Part shown: positions 34,957 through 46,399 of the stretch, one piece after another | Layout of the letters: the number at the start of each line of letters is the position of its first letter | Numbering within the stretch: position 1 is the first letter of the stretch | Assembly: GCF_036323735.1 (NCBI RefSeq) | Contig: NC_086034.1 | Location: 15,940,501-16,004,500 of the forward strand | Origin: Rattus norvegicus | Lineage: Eukaryota; Chordata; Mammalia; Rodentia; Muridae | Direction of reading: 5' to 3' | Length of the DNA: 64,000 nucleotides | The notes under the pieces: model-generated | What the model saw: only the letters and a program-made list of their open reading frames with translations | Told to the model about the DNA's origin: nothing | Database searches by the model: none | Translations under genes and position numbers: made by a program

Positions 34957-35290
34957 TGTCTTAGTTAGAGTTTTACTGCTGTGAACAGAAACACCAAGGC
35001 AACACTTATAGGAACAATATTTAATTGGGGCTGGCTTACACATTCAAAGGTTCAGTCCATTATCATCAGGGAAGGAGCATGGCAGCTTCTGGGCAGGCAT
35101 GGTGCAGGAGGAGCTGAGAGCTCTACATCTTCATCTGAAGGCTGCTAGGAGAAGACTGGTTCCCATGTGGTTAGGAGGAAGTTCTAATTGTCCACCCCAA
35201 CAGTAACAGACTTTTTCCATCAAGGTCACACCTACTGTAACAAGACAACTAATAATGCCACTCTGTGGGCTATGCATATTTAAGCCATCA
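34957..35290 (-). mobile_element. MaLR-type LTR
   Basis: The plus strand runs TGTCTTAGTTAGAG...aagccatca, the reverse complement of a rodent MaLR-type LTR. It contains ttcagtccattatcatc and catggcagcttctgggcagg. It lies 56 bp from the ERV and appears independent. Confidence 0.75.
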
Positions 35291-35845
35291 AAATAGTGGT
35301 GGTGGGAGAAGAGCAAAAGGACACAAACAACACGAAATGGGAAAGGGACTAGTTGGAAAAGAGGATAAGAAAGAACAGAAAAAAGAAACAAGAAGACAGA
35401 TATCATGATGAAATAGCATATTTGTATGCTAATAAAAATAGTGAAAAGTAATAACTTACATAAGCAAGTAACTAAAGATGTATATTAGTTTTAAAAAAAT
35501 TAAAAACTATACTTTTTAATAAAGAAATAATCACCATGAGGACTAGAAAGTTCATCATAAATGAATTGCTTTTACTCCTGATGAATGTACATATGTACAT
35601 GTGCATCTAAATTATGCTAATATAAGTGTCTAAAAATAGGATGAAAACATTTCTCATTTCCAAATGATTAACATAAATACATGTATATTTGAAGCACATA
35701 TTTACATCAACCATGTTAAAACATCCATGTATATGTCTCTGTATTTTAATATAACCATATCTACTATATATGTAAACAAAATTCATGTTATAAGTATATG
35801 ACACTTTTATTCCCATTGTACTTAAATTAATATATGAAAATTATT
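35291..35845. other. No feature recognised
   Basis: AT-rich DNA flanking the retrocopy. Confidence 0.5.
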
Positions 35846-35860
35846 TATTGGACAGTTCTT

Positions 35861-36054
35861 TTTTAATTTTATTTTCTAATAAGACTAAACTTTATTCAAT
35901 ACCCTAAAGTTTTGATTATAAGTATCTAACAGTATAAAAAGTACAAAACTGATCTGTAGATTTCTAATATATTAATACAAAGTGCATGACTACATATAGT
36001 ACCTCCTACAGGCAGAGAGTGGAGGGGGAGAAGGCTGTGGTTGAAGTCTAGTAA

Positions 36055-36109
<55 letters not shown>

Positions 36110-38465
36110 AGTAGAGATGATTCTACCACCAACCCTGCAGCCAAAACTTACCAAAAAAAAAAAAAAATCCCGTGTCAAAGTAACGCAGGAGAATGGTAAT
36201 GGCTGGACTCTGTCCTGTGCCAGGGTTGTGGAGAATTGACCCATTCATCGGGTAGTCCATGAATCTGGTAGCTTATACTGGGTAGGTTTTTTCTAAAAGA
36301 AGTAAATACACAATGTAAAACTACAAGATGCCACAAACTGTGGCTTTTCCTTGTAAAACTCTCCGAGTCTTTAAAAATCCAGTTTCTAAAATAACCATGA
36401 GCAACAGAATACTAAGGCAGTCACGTACACCCCCGGTATGAGGTCTCAAGTGGCACTACTGTTTTTCCTGAACTTTTGAGAAGAGGCAATTAGACAACTT
36501 CAGTTGGGTTCCATTGAGAAGCCAAGCAAATCATCGAGATCCAGGTAACCCAATCAACCAACTTAGCCTCAACACACAACTACTCTTCTGGTCAACTTTA
36601 AATAGTGGGGGAAAAACAACAAAACAACACAACCCCAAACCCTAATAAGGTTCATGACAAGGCAAAGATCTACTCTATAGATAAAACCTCCACAAAGGTC
36701 GACTGAGATAATCCAGAGCTAGAACTGAATCCTGTGGATTTCAGTGAATCCCAGGCAGTCATGTTACCAATGTCAATTATTTACATACTGTGAGCCCTCT
36801 AGGAAACACACCCCAAGCAGCATCAACTATGCCCATGCATCTCCAGGACTTAAACATTCTGATTAAGTAGTTTCCAACCATGTGTGTTCTCTACTTTGTG
36901 GTGGTACTTTGGTACTATCCCATAGGACCTTGCCCATCCAGAACCAGACTCCTATCCCAGAAGGAGATCTGGTTCTGTTTTACAAGACCCACATCAAGTC
37001 TTTTATCACTGTGAAATTAAAGAGAGGCAACATGGTGCTACTCGTGTGCTCAGAAATTGCTTCCTCCTTCAAGCTATTTGCAGAAAGCTCAGTTTGTCCT
37101 GCCTAATAATCAGTAGTACAGGTTTGAATCATCAGAACCTTGGCAACGGCCTAGCATTTAAAATTTTTCAACTACCTTCTAGGAGCAGGTCGTGCTACTG
37201 AGTTATGACAAATTATCATGAGGGAAAAGAAGTGTAGCCAGTCATTTAAAAATGCCCCAACCTCTGCCTCTCCACAGAAAGACTAAACTACATATGATTT
37301 ACCACACAACAAATCCTATATCTGCCCCCTGAAATTCCCCTAATTCCATTCATTAGAGGGGATTTTAACTAAGACTTAAAGAGCACTTTACAGCAGCACT
37401 CAGCTTTCCTATGAAACACTCAGCATCTTAAATAGTATGTACACGTCTTTTTTCCTGCAGTAAGCTAGAGACAGACTTCAGAGTTTGTTGGGTGAAGGGT
37501 AAGGATAGTAACCCATTAAAAACTATTCTAGAAAATGTCTTTTGGCAGAATAGCAGGTATCCAACTTAAAAATAAGAGGGTCGGTTTGTTTTGTGGTCTT
37601 TTCAAAGTTTAAATCGTTCTTCGCTCCCTTCTAAATGAACCTCAGTCACCAGTCCTGAGTGGAGATGAGCAGAAGCGCCCGCCCCTGCTCCTCAGGCTTC
37701 TCGGAGGCTGCTTTCTTACAGCTGCAGCAAGGCTTCAAGAGATGAGTGCTGATGACGACTTCCCCAAAACAGTCCTTATAAATGATCCCATAACATATTT
37801 TCTGTATTTTCCAGTAGGGCTGGATCTAAGATCTAAGAAGGAATAAACTGGAGTTCTTAGAGCTGGAAGCCATCTCTGTATCTGAGCCCTCACCTAACTG
37901 GTTATTGTAGCATGCAGAGTGGGCTGGAGAGGCTACTTAAGGTAGTGCCATGGGCATCAGAATTGTGGCGTTTAAATTCCTTCTGCAGTTTACAGATCTG
38001 GTTGCTTTTCATCCTGTTGGCAGACAGAGGCTTCACTTTCTTTGGTTTCAATGTTGTCTTTAGACTCGGACCTGCTCTTGCGTCTAGGACAAGATTCCAG
38101 TTTTCGTTGGATCCAGCCGGCAACGCCTTCCATCTTTTCACAAGCAGCACACAGGCGTTGCGGACGTCTCCTGAGCGAGTCTCATGCAACCCCAAACAGC
38201 CCTGGAAGTCCTCTTCATAACGTTGACTGTCCGTGAACTGAGAACCGAAGGACTTGGCTCTCCATGTACAGCACCCCTCTATATTTTGGTACATCTTTGG
38301 CGAAAACCAACCATCTTTTCTTCTGGTTCAAAGCTCCCACGGTGCAAACTGTACCAGGCCAACCCCCTGCAAGTACTCCTTCCACCAGCGCCGAGTCCAG
38401 AACGATTATCTCCAGCAGTTCTTCAGGTGCTACATGGACCGACGTATAGATTCTGCTTTCCCTCC
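35861..38465 (-). pseudogene. Sinhcaf: Processed pseudogene of Sinhcaf (Fam60a)
   Basis: SINHCAF is a subunit of the SIN3-HDAC complex. The minus strand carries an intronless coding copy from the ATG at 38314 to the stop at 37646-37648 (STQDW then TGA). The frame 37902-38294 gives CLGLHETRSGDVRNACVLL and KTTLKPKKVKPLSANRMKS. Defects: a small deletion after the start shifts the frame, an early Cys of the N-terminal cysteine cluster reads Trp (CCTWRAKS), and another frameshift lies near 37920, after which the C-terminal part reads in a different frame. About 150 bp of 5'UTR and about 1.8 kb of 3'UTR are included, with AATAAA (minus) near 35890. The whole is flanked by a 15-bp TSD TATTGGACAGTTCTT at 35846-35860 and 38466-38480, the mark of an L1-mediated retrocopy. 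Confidence 0.9.
36053..36110 (+). repeat. (TAAA)n microsatellite
   Basis: About 14 tandem AATA units inside the 3'UTR part of the Sinhcaf retrocopy. Confidence 0.97.
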
Positions 38466-38480
38466 TATTGGACAGTTCTT

Positions 38481-38869
38481 AATAAGTATTTGTAGTTTCT
38501 ATATTTTAAGTCAACAAATCATTTTTTGATTTATACTTAATACATAATTACTTTATTATTAGATTAAAGAGCCCCAAATATACAAAATATAAGCTGATCA
38601 GATAGAACCAGAAAAATCCAGAAACACTTATATAGATCTTTCCGTCCACTTCTAGGAATCTCATGCAAAAATAGGCATGCACTGAACAAAATATATGCCA
38701 CATGAAGCTAGTGGACTTGTATTTTTCCACTTTGATAGGATTCCATTTAAATATTATAATTTTCTTTTGCTCGGTGCCCAAAGTTAAATGTTTTTAATGA
38801 ATTTATGCATCCGTAAAAACGTAACCACTATCTCACTTCATACCATTTTCATTATCCCAGAGAGACACC
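38481..38869. other. No feature recognised
   Basis: AT-rich DNA without a credible gene. Confidence 0.5.
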
Positions 38870-39038
38870 TTACGAACTACCTTTAAAGTCAATTTTCACC
38901 CTCAACACCGTTATTCTTGCTCAGCTGCATGTTATCATCAATTCTATTTCTATGTATTTTCCAATTATGTACACTTTCATAAAAAGACATAGAATATGTT
39001 GCCTTTGTGACTGACTTATTTCATTCACTGTGTGGTAC

Positions 39039-39771
39039 TGTCTAGTTTTATGTCTACTTAACACAAGCTAAAGTTATCAAAGAGGAGAGAGCCTCAGTTG
39101 GGAAAATGCCTATCCTACTTAGGGCTTCCATTTCTATGAAGAGACGTCATGACCAACCCAACTCTTATAAAGGCAAACATTTAAGTGGGGTTAACTTAGA
39201 GTTTTAGAGACTCAGTCCACTATCATCATAGCAGGAAGCATGGCAGCAACCAGGCAGGGATGGTGCTGGAGGAGGTGGGAGTTCTACATCTTGATCTGAT
39301 GGCTAACAGAAGACTGGTTCCCATGTGGCTAGGAGGAGGGTCTCAAAGCCCACTCCTATAGTGACACACTCCCTCCAACAAGACACCTCCTAGTAGTGTC
39401 ACCCCTTGCACCAAGCCTATACAAACCACCACAATGTCTCCAAAAAAAATCTGGCTATTGGCAATCTTGTACTGGGTTTTCTTAATTAATGATTACTATG
39501 GGAATGCACAACCCATCGTGGGTGGTACCATTTTTGTGACAGTAGTCCTGGCTTTTATAAGAAAGCAAGTTGAGCAAGCCTTGAGGAGCGAGGCAGTAAG
39601 TAGCACTTCTTTGTGGCCTCTGAATTAGCTCCAGACTCCATGTTCTTCCCCCTGCTTGAGTTCCTCACTGCTCCCAGTAATGAGTTGTTCTATGTAACTG
39701 TAAGAGAAATGACCCCTTTTCTCCTCAGGTTTCTTTTGTCATCACAATAACAGTAACCCTCACCGAGACAA
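39039..39771 (+). mobile_element. MaLR/ERVL-like LTR interrupted by a second LTR
   Basis: Begins TGTCTAGTTTTATGTC and ends near CCGAGACA. GTGGTA just before (39032-39037) and just after (39772-39777) looks like the TSD. The 64-codon frame at 39434-39628 lies inside it and is not a gene. It belongs to the same broad family as the elements at 57344 and 60645. Confidence 0.7.
39111..39433 (-). mobile_element. MaLR-type LTR nested in the preceding LTR
   Basis: The plus strand reads cttagggcttccatttctat to aaaccaccaca, the complement of the LTR type at 34957. Flanks ATGCC (39106-39110) and ATGTC (39434-39438) are a probable 5-bp TSD. The outer LTR continues on both sides. Confidence 0.75.
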
Positions 39772-39934
39772 GTGGTATTATGCTGTAGCATGTAGGCATT
39801 TGGATATCCATTAAATTAAGAATATTTTAGTTTCCTTCAAGCTATCGACTTTAAAGCTACTATGAACTTGGTGTGCATTTTGTTTGAAACATCATTTGTA
39901 TTTCTCTGACATTGACTTTTAACAAATTTTAGTT

Positions 39935-40540
39935 GTCCAGGAGTTGCTCCACAAACCAAATGAACATTGATCTCAATCAGACAAGGATAGTTTATTGAAT
40001 ATTAGCCCAAGGACTGATCAATCAGGGATGCAGAGTAAAGATGAGGCTGAGACCCTGAACCAGAATCCTACAGAGCTTTTAAGCCTGAAATTCACAAACA
40101 TCTGTGCCAACTTATCCCACTAAGCAGCATTTAGAGATGTGGACTCCCTTAAGAACGTCTTTGCGGTACATTTATTCTGTTCCTGTGGGTTCGGTGGACT
40201 TGTCTAGCTGTCATGTCTTCACTTGATCTTAGCCAAAAGGCCAAGCAGCAATAGCTGTCAAGTCTTAACTTGCCAACCAGAATGTCAGTTACCCCAAATG
40301 TCTTTTCCTGCCAAGTAGGATGTCAATTTCCAGGAAAGTCTCAGGTCCAAGCTTATTGTGGCTAACTATAAAAAGTAGTTCTAACTGACCTCTATTGTGA
40401 TTGTTTTCCAAGAACACCAAAGCATAGAACATAAAAGAATTTTGGTTAATGGTTACCTTAATCATGAAGAAGTTCCTAGTAATAGATACATAAGAAAGTT
40501 TCTGACTAGACCTTAATAAAACATATACCTTTGCTGTATT
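39935..40540 (-). mobile_element. Possible ERV LTR (tentative)
   Basis: On the minus strand an AATAAA (plus tttatt at about 39990) is followed by a U5-like stretch and preceded by a TATA-like TTAAAA near 40078. This is only a layout argument; I do not recognise the family. A U2 fragment lies inside. Confidence 0.35.
40220..40252 (-). ncRNA. Retroposed 5' fragment of U2 snRNA (pseudogene)
   Basis: On the minus strand, 33 nt match the 5' end of U2 snRNA with about three mismatches: a GGCCTTTTGGCTAAGATCAA core preceded by the short 5' leader. It is cut at the 3' side. It is flanked by a 14-bp TSD with one mismatch, AGCTGTCATGTCTT (40206-40219) and AGCTGTCAAGTCTT (40253-40266). It has no A tail. 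This fits the known class of 3'-truncated snRNA retropseudogenes. It is not a functional gene. Confidence 0.85.
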
Positions 40541-40544
40541 AGTG

Positions 40545-40790
40545 TCAGGGGTCTCATACCAGCTAGTGTATGCTGCCCTCTTGGTGGCTCAATGTGTTGA
40601 GAAGCTTGAGGCCCCAGGGAGTGGGAAGGCCTGGCAAGGGGTGTATGTGTATGTGCGGGTGGGGGGCATCCTCTTGGAGATATCGGGGAGGAGGAATGGG
40701 ATGAAGAAGAGTCGGAGGGCAGACCACGAGGAGGCTAATGACTGGACTGTAAAAAATTAAAAGTAATGAAAATAAACAAAACATATACCA
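40545..40790 (+). mobile_element. Old L1 3'UTR (Lx-like)
   Basis: G-rich tract (gcgggtggggggcatcc), then ctaatgactggactgtaaaa and an A-rich end, as in older rodent L1 3' ends. The 72- and 73-codon frames on opposite strands are shadows. Confidence 0.6.
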
Positions 40791-41033
40791 AAAAATTGGA
40801 GATCCTTTGTTTTATTTTGTTTTGTTTTGTTGAATTGCTGTCTTACATTTGCCTGAAGAGTTTAATTTTAAGTTGTGTAATAAGGTACCTGGATATATCT
40901 TTAATAGATGGAACATTCTAAAATGTGCTGTCTGACCGAAATTAAGATAATTAAACATATATCTTTAATTTTTTCATCTTCATTATGTTTAATTATGCTT
41001 TTAGAAATCTTTGCAGTGTGTACTATTTTTCTT

Positions 41034-41208
41034 TTTTACTTTTAAATTAATTTTTATTTATATGAGTACACTGTAGCTGTCTTCATACACACCAGAAAAG
41101 GGCACCAGATCCCATTAGAGATGATTGTGAGGCACCATGTGGTTGCTGGGAATTGAACTTGGGACCTCTAGAAGAACAATCAGTGCTCTTAACCACTGAG
41201 CCAGCCCC
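41034..41208 (-). mobile_element. B2 SINE
   Basis: Reverse complement of B2: atgagtacactgtagctgtc, ctgggaattgaacttgggac, then ctcttaaccactgagccagc. TSD TATTTTTCTT at 41024-41033 and 41209-41218. The A-rich tail is at the left end. Confidence 0.93.
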
Positions 41209-41218
41209 TATTTTTCTT

Positions 41219-42520
41219 CTTTTTGCTGCATACATTTAATTTTTTTATTTCATACCAGTGTATTTTCCAAATATTGCAAGTCGTCTTTTATTTATATTTG
41301 GATATTTACTCTTTCTCTCTCCAAAAATGTTTAGATTCTGATAAGGAAGCTTCATAAATAAGTTTTCAGAATGCTATCTCCCTCCCTCCACCTCTCTCTC
41401 CCCCTTTACATTTTTATTGTTTGAATGTATACACACTTGAATGTTTTTTTTAAAATTTGAAACCATGCTTTTTTCTAACTTGTCACATATAAATGTTTGG
41501 TCTCCAAACAAATTACTTACTTTAAACTTTAGTTAATTTGAAAATATATTTATTATATTGAAATGTCCTGTGTGTGAATGCAAGTAGTTTTACATTTTTG
41601 CTGGAGCAAACCTTTGCTAGCTATCAAAATGATGTTTTTTTTTTTTTGAGTTGGCATTTGGTGTAATGCATTTAATTATATAGTTATTATGTTTAATTGT
41701 CATTCATGCATCATATATGAAGTGTGTCCATGCATATAATTCATGGATCAAGTGACCTCACTGAAATTTTTGTTGATGTGTATGTTTGTTATGTCTCTAT
41801 GCTGCATCATATATAGGCTTACCGTGTATAAGTGACACGAAAAAGTGATTAGTTATTTATCTTAAACACTTGCCTCTCATTTCTGCTTTCTGTTCCAGTA
41901 TATTTTCATCTTATTGAATTACCTAGCATCTCCAATGCCATAGTGAACTGATGCAGAACGTGAATCTCCTTTCTCCTTTGCTTTGTTTTCTTCTACTAAG
42001 GAACAAAAAAATGGAGTTTTTCTACTGACTGAAATAAGGGCTTGAGTTCAAGCCAACCAACCGAGGTCATTGTCTCTGAACGTCTTTAAACAAAGAGGAA
42101 CATGAATCGTGGAAATCATTTCAGACAGTCAGACAGAGCCAATGGGACACGGTGGTAGAGGAATACACAAGAACCCCAACCTGAAGGTTATGTGCAGCCA
42201 GTGCAATGGGGTTTCATCACTATCTTCCGGAAGTGGTGGGTGAATACAAAGTTGGCAATCAGATGGGGACAGTGGAAAATGCTTTGCTTTGGAAAACTCA
42301 CCACACAGGTAGCAGAAATGAGAGGGGAAAACAAAGGATGCACAAGAGAGTTGGGACTGGCAGGTGGATGGACAAAGTTTGTTCTTACCGATGAATCTCA
42401 GTGAAATAATAGTTGTATGGCTTTTAATGCCATCACATTCAAGGAGAAAAAATAACAAGAAAAGGCAATTCACAGTGAGACCTTCATAATGAGTTAAAAT
42501 TCAAAGCATGACTACTGATA
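41219..42520. other. No gene recognised
   Basis: Unique-looking DNA. A 114-codon minus frame at 42129-42473 overlaps plus-strand frames of 62-70 codons, without any domain, and I treat it as chance. Confidence 0.45.
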
Positions 42521-42534
42521 TTCTTACATATTTT

Positions 42535-42628
42535 TTTCTATTCTTTTTTTTTTTCGGAGCTGGGGATCGAACCCAGGGCCTTGCGCTTGCTAGGCAAGCG
42601 CTCTACCACTGAGCCAAATCCCCAACCC
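42535..42628 (-). mobile_element. ID SINE
   Basis: Reverse complement of ID with B box (ggatcgaaccc on plus) and A box (accactgagcc on plus). A 14-bp TSD TTCTTACATATTTT lies at 42521-42534 and 42629-42642. The A tail lies at the left end. Confidence 0.96.
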
Positions 42629-42889
42629 TTCTTACATATTTTATAAACAAAAATAAACTTTATTCCTGATTACACAAGTGGTAATATTGTGAAAACAGAA
42701 GAAAGGATCCACAAAGTACATTTATCAATTTTATTTTCAACTTTAACTTTCTTACACGTTTCTAGTCAGAACATATATTCTGATCTTGAGAATAATATGT
42801 GAAAATAGCCTTATAAAAACAAATGTGAATTATGTTTCACGACTTCTGAAATATTCCCTTTATTTTTTATTACGTTTTATTTGTATTTG

Positions 42890-43135
42890 TACTTGTGTGT
42901 GTGTGTGTGCCTGTCTGTGTGTGTGTGTGTATGTGTGTGTTAGCACACACAGATGTGTGTGCACCAGGTGAATTTAAGAAGTATGCCTAAAGGCCAAACG
43001 CCTCAGATGCCCAACGTTTGGAGTTACATTCAATTATGACCTAATTAGCATAGGTTCTGGGAACTGAACTCGACTCCTCGACTCCTCTAAGAGAGGGGTA
43101 AGTCCTTTTAACTGCTCAGTGATCTCCAGACTCCA
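42890..43135 (-). mobile_element. (TG)n plus tRNA-derived SINE (B3/B4 type)
   Basis: A TG-rich run (42893-42960) leads into the complement of a SINE: gttctgggaactgaactcga, then ttaactgctcagtgatctcc. A diverged B3/B4-like copy with the microsatellite at its 3' end. Confidence 0.65.
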
Positions 43136-44540
43136 GTCTAATCCTTACTCTCTTCCTGTTCCTCCTCCTCTTTCCCTCTCCCTCTCCCTTCTCTCTTTCC
43201 TCTCCTCCATTTATTTCATGTCTTCTTCCTTCAGACATATCGCCACCTTTATCAAGACCTGACTGACAGGTATTGTTGAAGCCGGGATCACACGTTCTTT
43301 GCTTCCACCACAATGAGGGAATACTAATCTCTGTGCCTTCGTCTTCTCTGAAGACTGGGACAGATCTTAAACACTCAGAAAGCCAGTCACCTTGGATTCC
43401 AGGTCCGTTCCTTGCCTATGCCCATGGCTTCTCCAGTTGCAGTAACAGTTGTTTTCTTTTGTACTGACTAACCCACTGACTTTATTTCATGCTTTGTGCT
43501 ACGTTTATAAATGGACTCCCTAAGAGAGTAAGCAGAGTGGATAGTCATACCATTTCACCTAGAAGTCCAAAATTAACTTAGTGAAGCTCAATACTCCCGA
43601 AAAGAAGCCGGTTCACCTGTGTCTCTGGTAGGTATAATGCCATGGCTATGCCATCCTCGGCATATGTTTTACTTCAGATGACTGACGGCAAGTGGCGATT
43701 GCATGGGGACAGCCATGCACAGAGTTCTATTCCAGTATGAGTTCCTGAGATGTCTATAAACATTCCCATGATTGGCACATGGCCCCCATGACTTCCCATT
43801 GGCCTTTTCTACATCTTATCTGATAGAATAAGATAGATCATAATCCATTTTAAAGGCCATTATGGTAATTTAAACTTTCAAGTATCTACAGAAAGCAAAT
43901 GACAGCTTTAACTTAAAGTAAGTGATGGATGGATCAAGAATTTAACTACTTTATTGAATATACATTCCCATTGCCTCATGGATAGGCTAAAAATGAAATG
44001 CTTTCCCTTTCATCAAGCAGCACAAAAGCTTTCTTAACTATTTAATAGAGAACAAATAAGATTTATCTATAAATAAATCTACAGTTTAGGTTTTAATGTA
44101 AAAATTTTAAATATATTAGAAATTTCTCCAACACTTTCCATCCTCTTCTTCAGAGGAAACAATTGTTCCATGGCTTGAAATTATCACATTTTATAAATGT
44201 ACTGCCGACCCATGTTTTTCTTTTAAATGTTAATTTGAGGGTTCATACACATATGCTTCATAACACACAGGAGAAAATTATCATATCGTATGACAAACTT
44301 TAAGAGAAAAATTAATTCCAGTTACTAAACTCATTCTTTATGGTCAAGTTAACAGTTGGAAAACATTTTTTTTATTACAGAAAGAACTGAAATGGGAATC
44401 CACAAGAAAATTTAAATATTAGAACCTTTCAGGTTAACTGTGTTTCTCAAGACTGGAAGTTAAACTTGAGGCCTTGCACATGATAAATAGCAAGTACTCT
44501 GTGATTAGCCTACATTTTCAGAGATGGCCCATTTCATTTT
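43136..44540. other. No gene recognised
   Basis: A CT-rich patch at 43140-43210 and otherwise unremarkable DNA. Confidence 0.45.
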
Positions 44541-44640
44541 GAAGTCGAAGATGGCCTAGAATCTGCTTTGCAACCCAGGCTAAATTCCAACTCTTGATGC
44601 TCCTGCATCAGTCCTCTAAATAATCATATTTCAGGTACTG
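44541..44640 (-). mobile_element. Diverged B1 SINE
   Basis: gatggcctagaatctgcttt, then gcaacccaggctaaattcca, follow the complement of a B1. Heavily mutated. Confidence 0.5.
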
Positions 44641-45804
44641 TCCTATGCATTCACCCTAATCCTTTCATTATATACTTTTGTAGTCTTCAGGGAATAGATT
44701 CAGTGTATCTAAATTTTGCCACTTTAAAATCATAACCCAAGATGTTTATGACCTAAAAAGTATGGTTTAGCAATGTACAGAGAACAGCATAGATACTCTT
44801 AACACTAATTGCACCTCCCTGATGTACCTTTTCTTTTGTTCTTTCATATATAATTTATGCATGTCATAAAATAATGTGTTTATGAATTCAATCCAAAGGC
44901 TTTTTTGGTTTGGCTTGTTTTCTTTTGTATTTGGGTTTTTTGTTTTTGTTTTGGAGTGGAGTGGAATGGGGTAGGATATGAAATGGTTAAGGAGGAACAC
45001 CTTTCAGAAACTCTCCAAATCTCTTCTAAGGTTCCGGACACAGAAGAGATACAATGACTCCTCCATCAAAAACTCACAGGAACATTATGTGGAGCTAGAC
45101 ACTCAATCTAGTCACCGTGAATCTCATTTGGCTTGGGTTATTCAGGAGGAGAAAGATATTAAAATCTCCCTATGGGTGAAGAAGGTATTAAACTTGAATT
45201 TGTGGAGAGCTTTGCTGCCTAATGAAAAACATCTGGCTATTTGGAAGCAGACAGATGCTCAAATAAATTTTTCATTGTTCATTAAAAAAATGCCTACCAC
45301 TTTGCTTGACTCTCTGTATATATTCCCAGAAAATATAAAATGTTTTATTCATTCATGTGCTTGAGTCACATGTGCAGCTAAGGATCAGCAGGTGCATAAG
45401 GTCATTCTGTAACTATGGTTTATCGCAATGGTAATTAACAAATCATGCATGTAAGGTAGGGTACTTACTGCCTTTGCCTTTCATTAGATTTGATTGCCAG
45501 AGAAAACGAAAGGACTCCTTTAACGTATCAAACACAGAGTACTAAAAATACTTCTTTTAACAATGAGAATTAGTTAAAGCCAGGAAACTAGAAAATGATC
45601 TTTTTTTTTTTGGAAAGGACATACAAAGTGAAGCAAGATGGTAGATTGAAGGTAAAAAGAAAATAGAGAGGTAAAATATCATGGTGGTAGGAGAGGGATC
45701 TAAGAGTTGGAGGGAGGGTTAACCTAAAGCCAAATTATAGAAAACCACATGGAGGCATATGACCTCATGAGCCAATTAAAAAAAGGATAACTAGCAGTAC
45801 GCAA
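44641..45804. other. No gene; one 128-codon frame of unknown meaning
   Basis: A frame at 44978-45364 (+) encodes 128 residues, basic and mixed in composition, with no signal peptide, membrane segment or recognised domain. There is no promoter or splice context. Chance is the simplest explanation in 64 kb of sequence. Confidence 0.3.
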
Positions 45805-45805
45805 G

Positions 45806-45930
45806 CTGGGTGTGGTCGCACATGCAGAGGAAGGTGGATCACTGAGTTCAAAGCCAGCCTGGTCTACAAGCATGTTTCAGGACAGCAAGGGTTACACAGA
45901 GTAATCAAGTTTCAAAATAAAACCAAAACG
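45806..45930 (+). mobile_element. B1 SINE with internal deletion
   Basis: gctgggtgtggtcgcacatg is followed by cagaggaaggtggatcactg, gccagcctggtctacaagca and ggacagcaagggttacacag. About 20 bp that normally follows the start is missing. The 7SL-derived B1 layout is clear. Confidence 0.85.
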
Positions 45931-46399
45931 TACACAGTAGGAGACATATAAAATAAAAGAAGAAGGGGAAATAATTCGGGCTAAAAGATTAAACTGAAGT
46001 AGCAGCACGAGGTTGTGGGAGAGAAAAGGATATTTATTCAATATAAATTATTGAGATTTATTAGTTAATATCTAATTGCAAATACAATGTAAAGTTTTTG
46101 AAAAGATTTACCCTGCATAGCTGGGCAATACTATTCCCAGAAGATATGGGTTATTTAATTAAAAATTCTATTACATGTCATGGGATTCCTTCCTATGAAT
46201 CTTTGGTCAAAGAGCCCCCAAAGTTTTCAAAAATACAGGCTTTCTCTCAGTTACTCATAAAGCTCCATGGTAAGACCCTATTAACTCAAAACACCATACG
46301 TTTTGGTTGTAGAACACAGAGAAATCAATTTCAAACAGACTAAGAAATGTTCTCCTAGTTTCCTAGCTTTCCTAGAGCTAGAATCTGATATGAGCTATA

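Larger units (their letters stand above)
38870..39930 (-). mobile_element. Ancient L1 3' region split by nested LTRs
   Basis: Left part 38870-39038 (ends with cctttgtgactgacttattt) and right part 39772-39930 (tatgctgtagcatgtaggca, then gctactatgaacttgg) are consecutive pieces of an old mammalian L1 3' end on the minus strand. They join across the LTR that occupies 39039-39771. Strongly diverged. Confidence 0.6.

Noticed and set aside
37902..38294. Functional Sinhcaf paralogue
   Set aside because: Frameshifts at both ends of the frame, a lost cysteine, no introns and a flanking TSD mark it as a processed pseudogene.
40220..40252. Functional U2 snRNA gene
   Set aside because: Only the first 33 nt are present, with mismatches and no snRNA promoter.
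44978..45364. 128-codon frame as a novel gene
   Set aside because: No recognised domain, no conservation evidence and no promoter or splice context; expected by chance in 64 kb.
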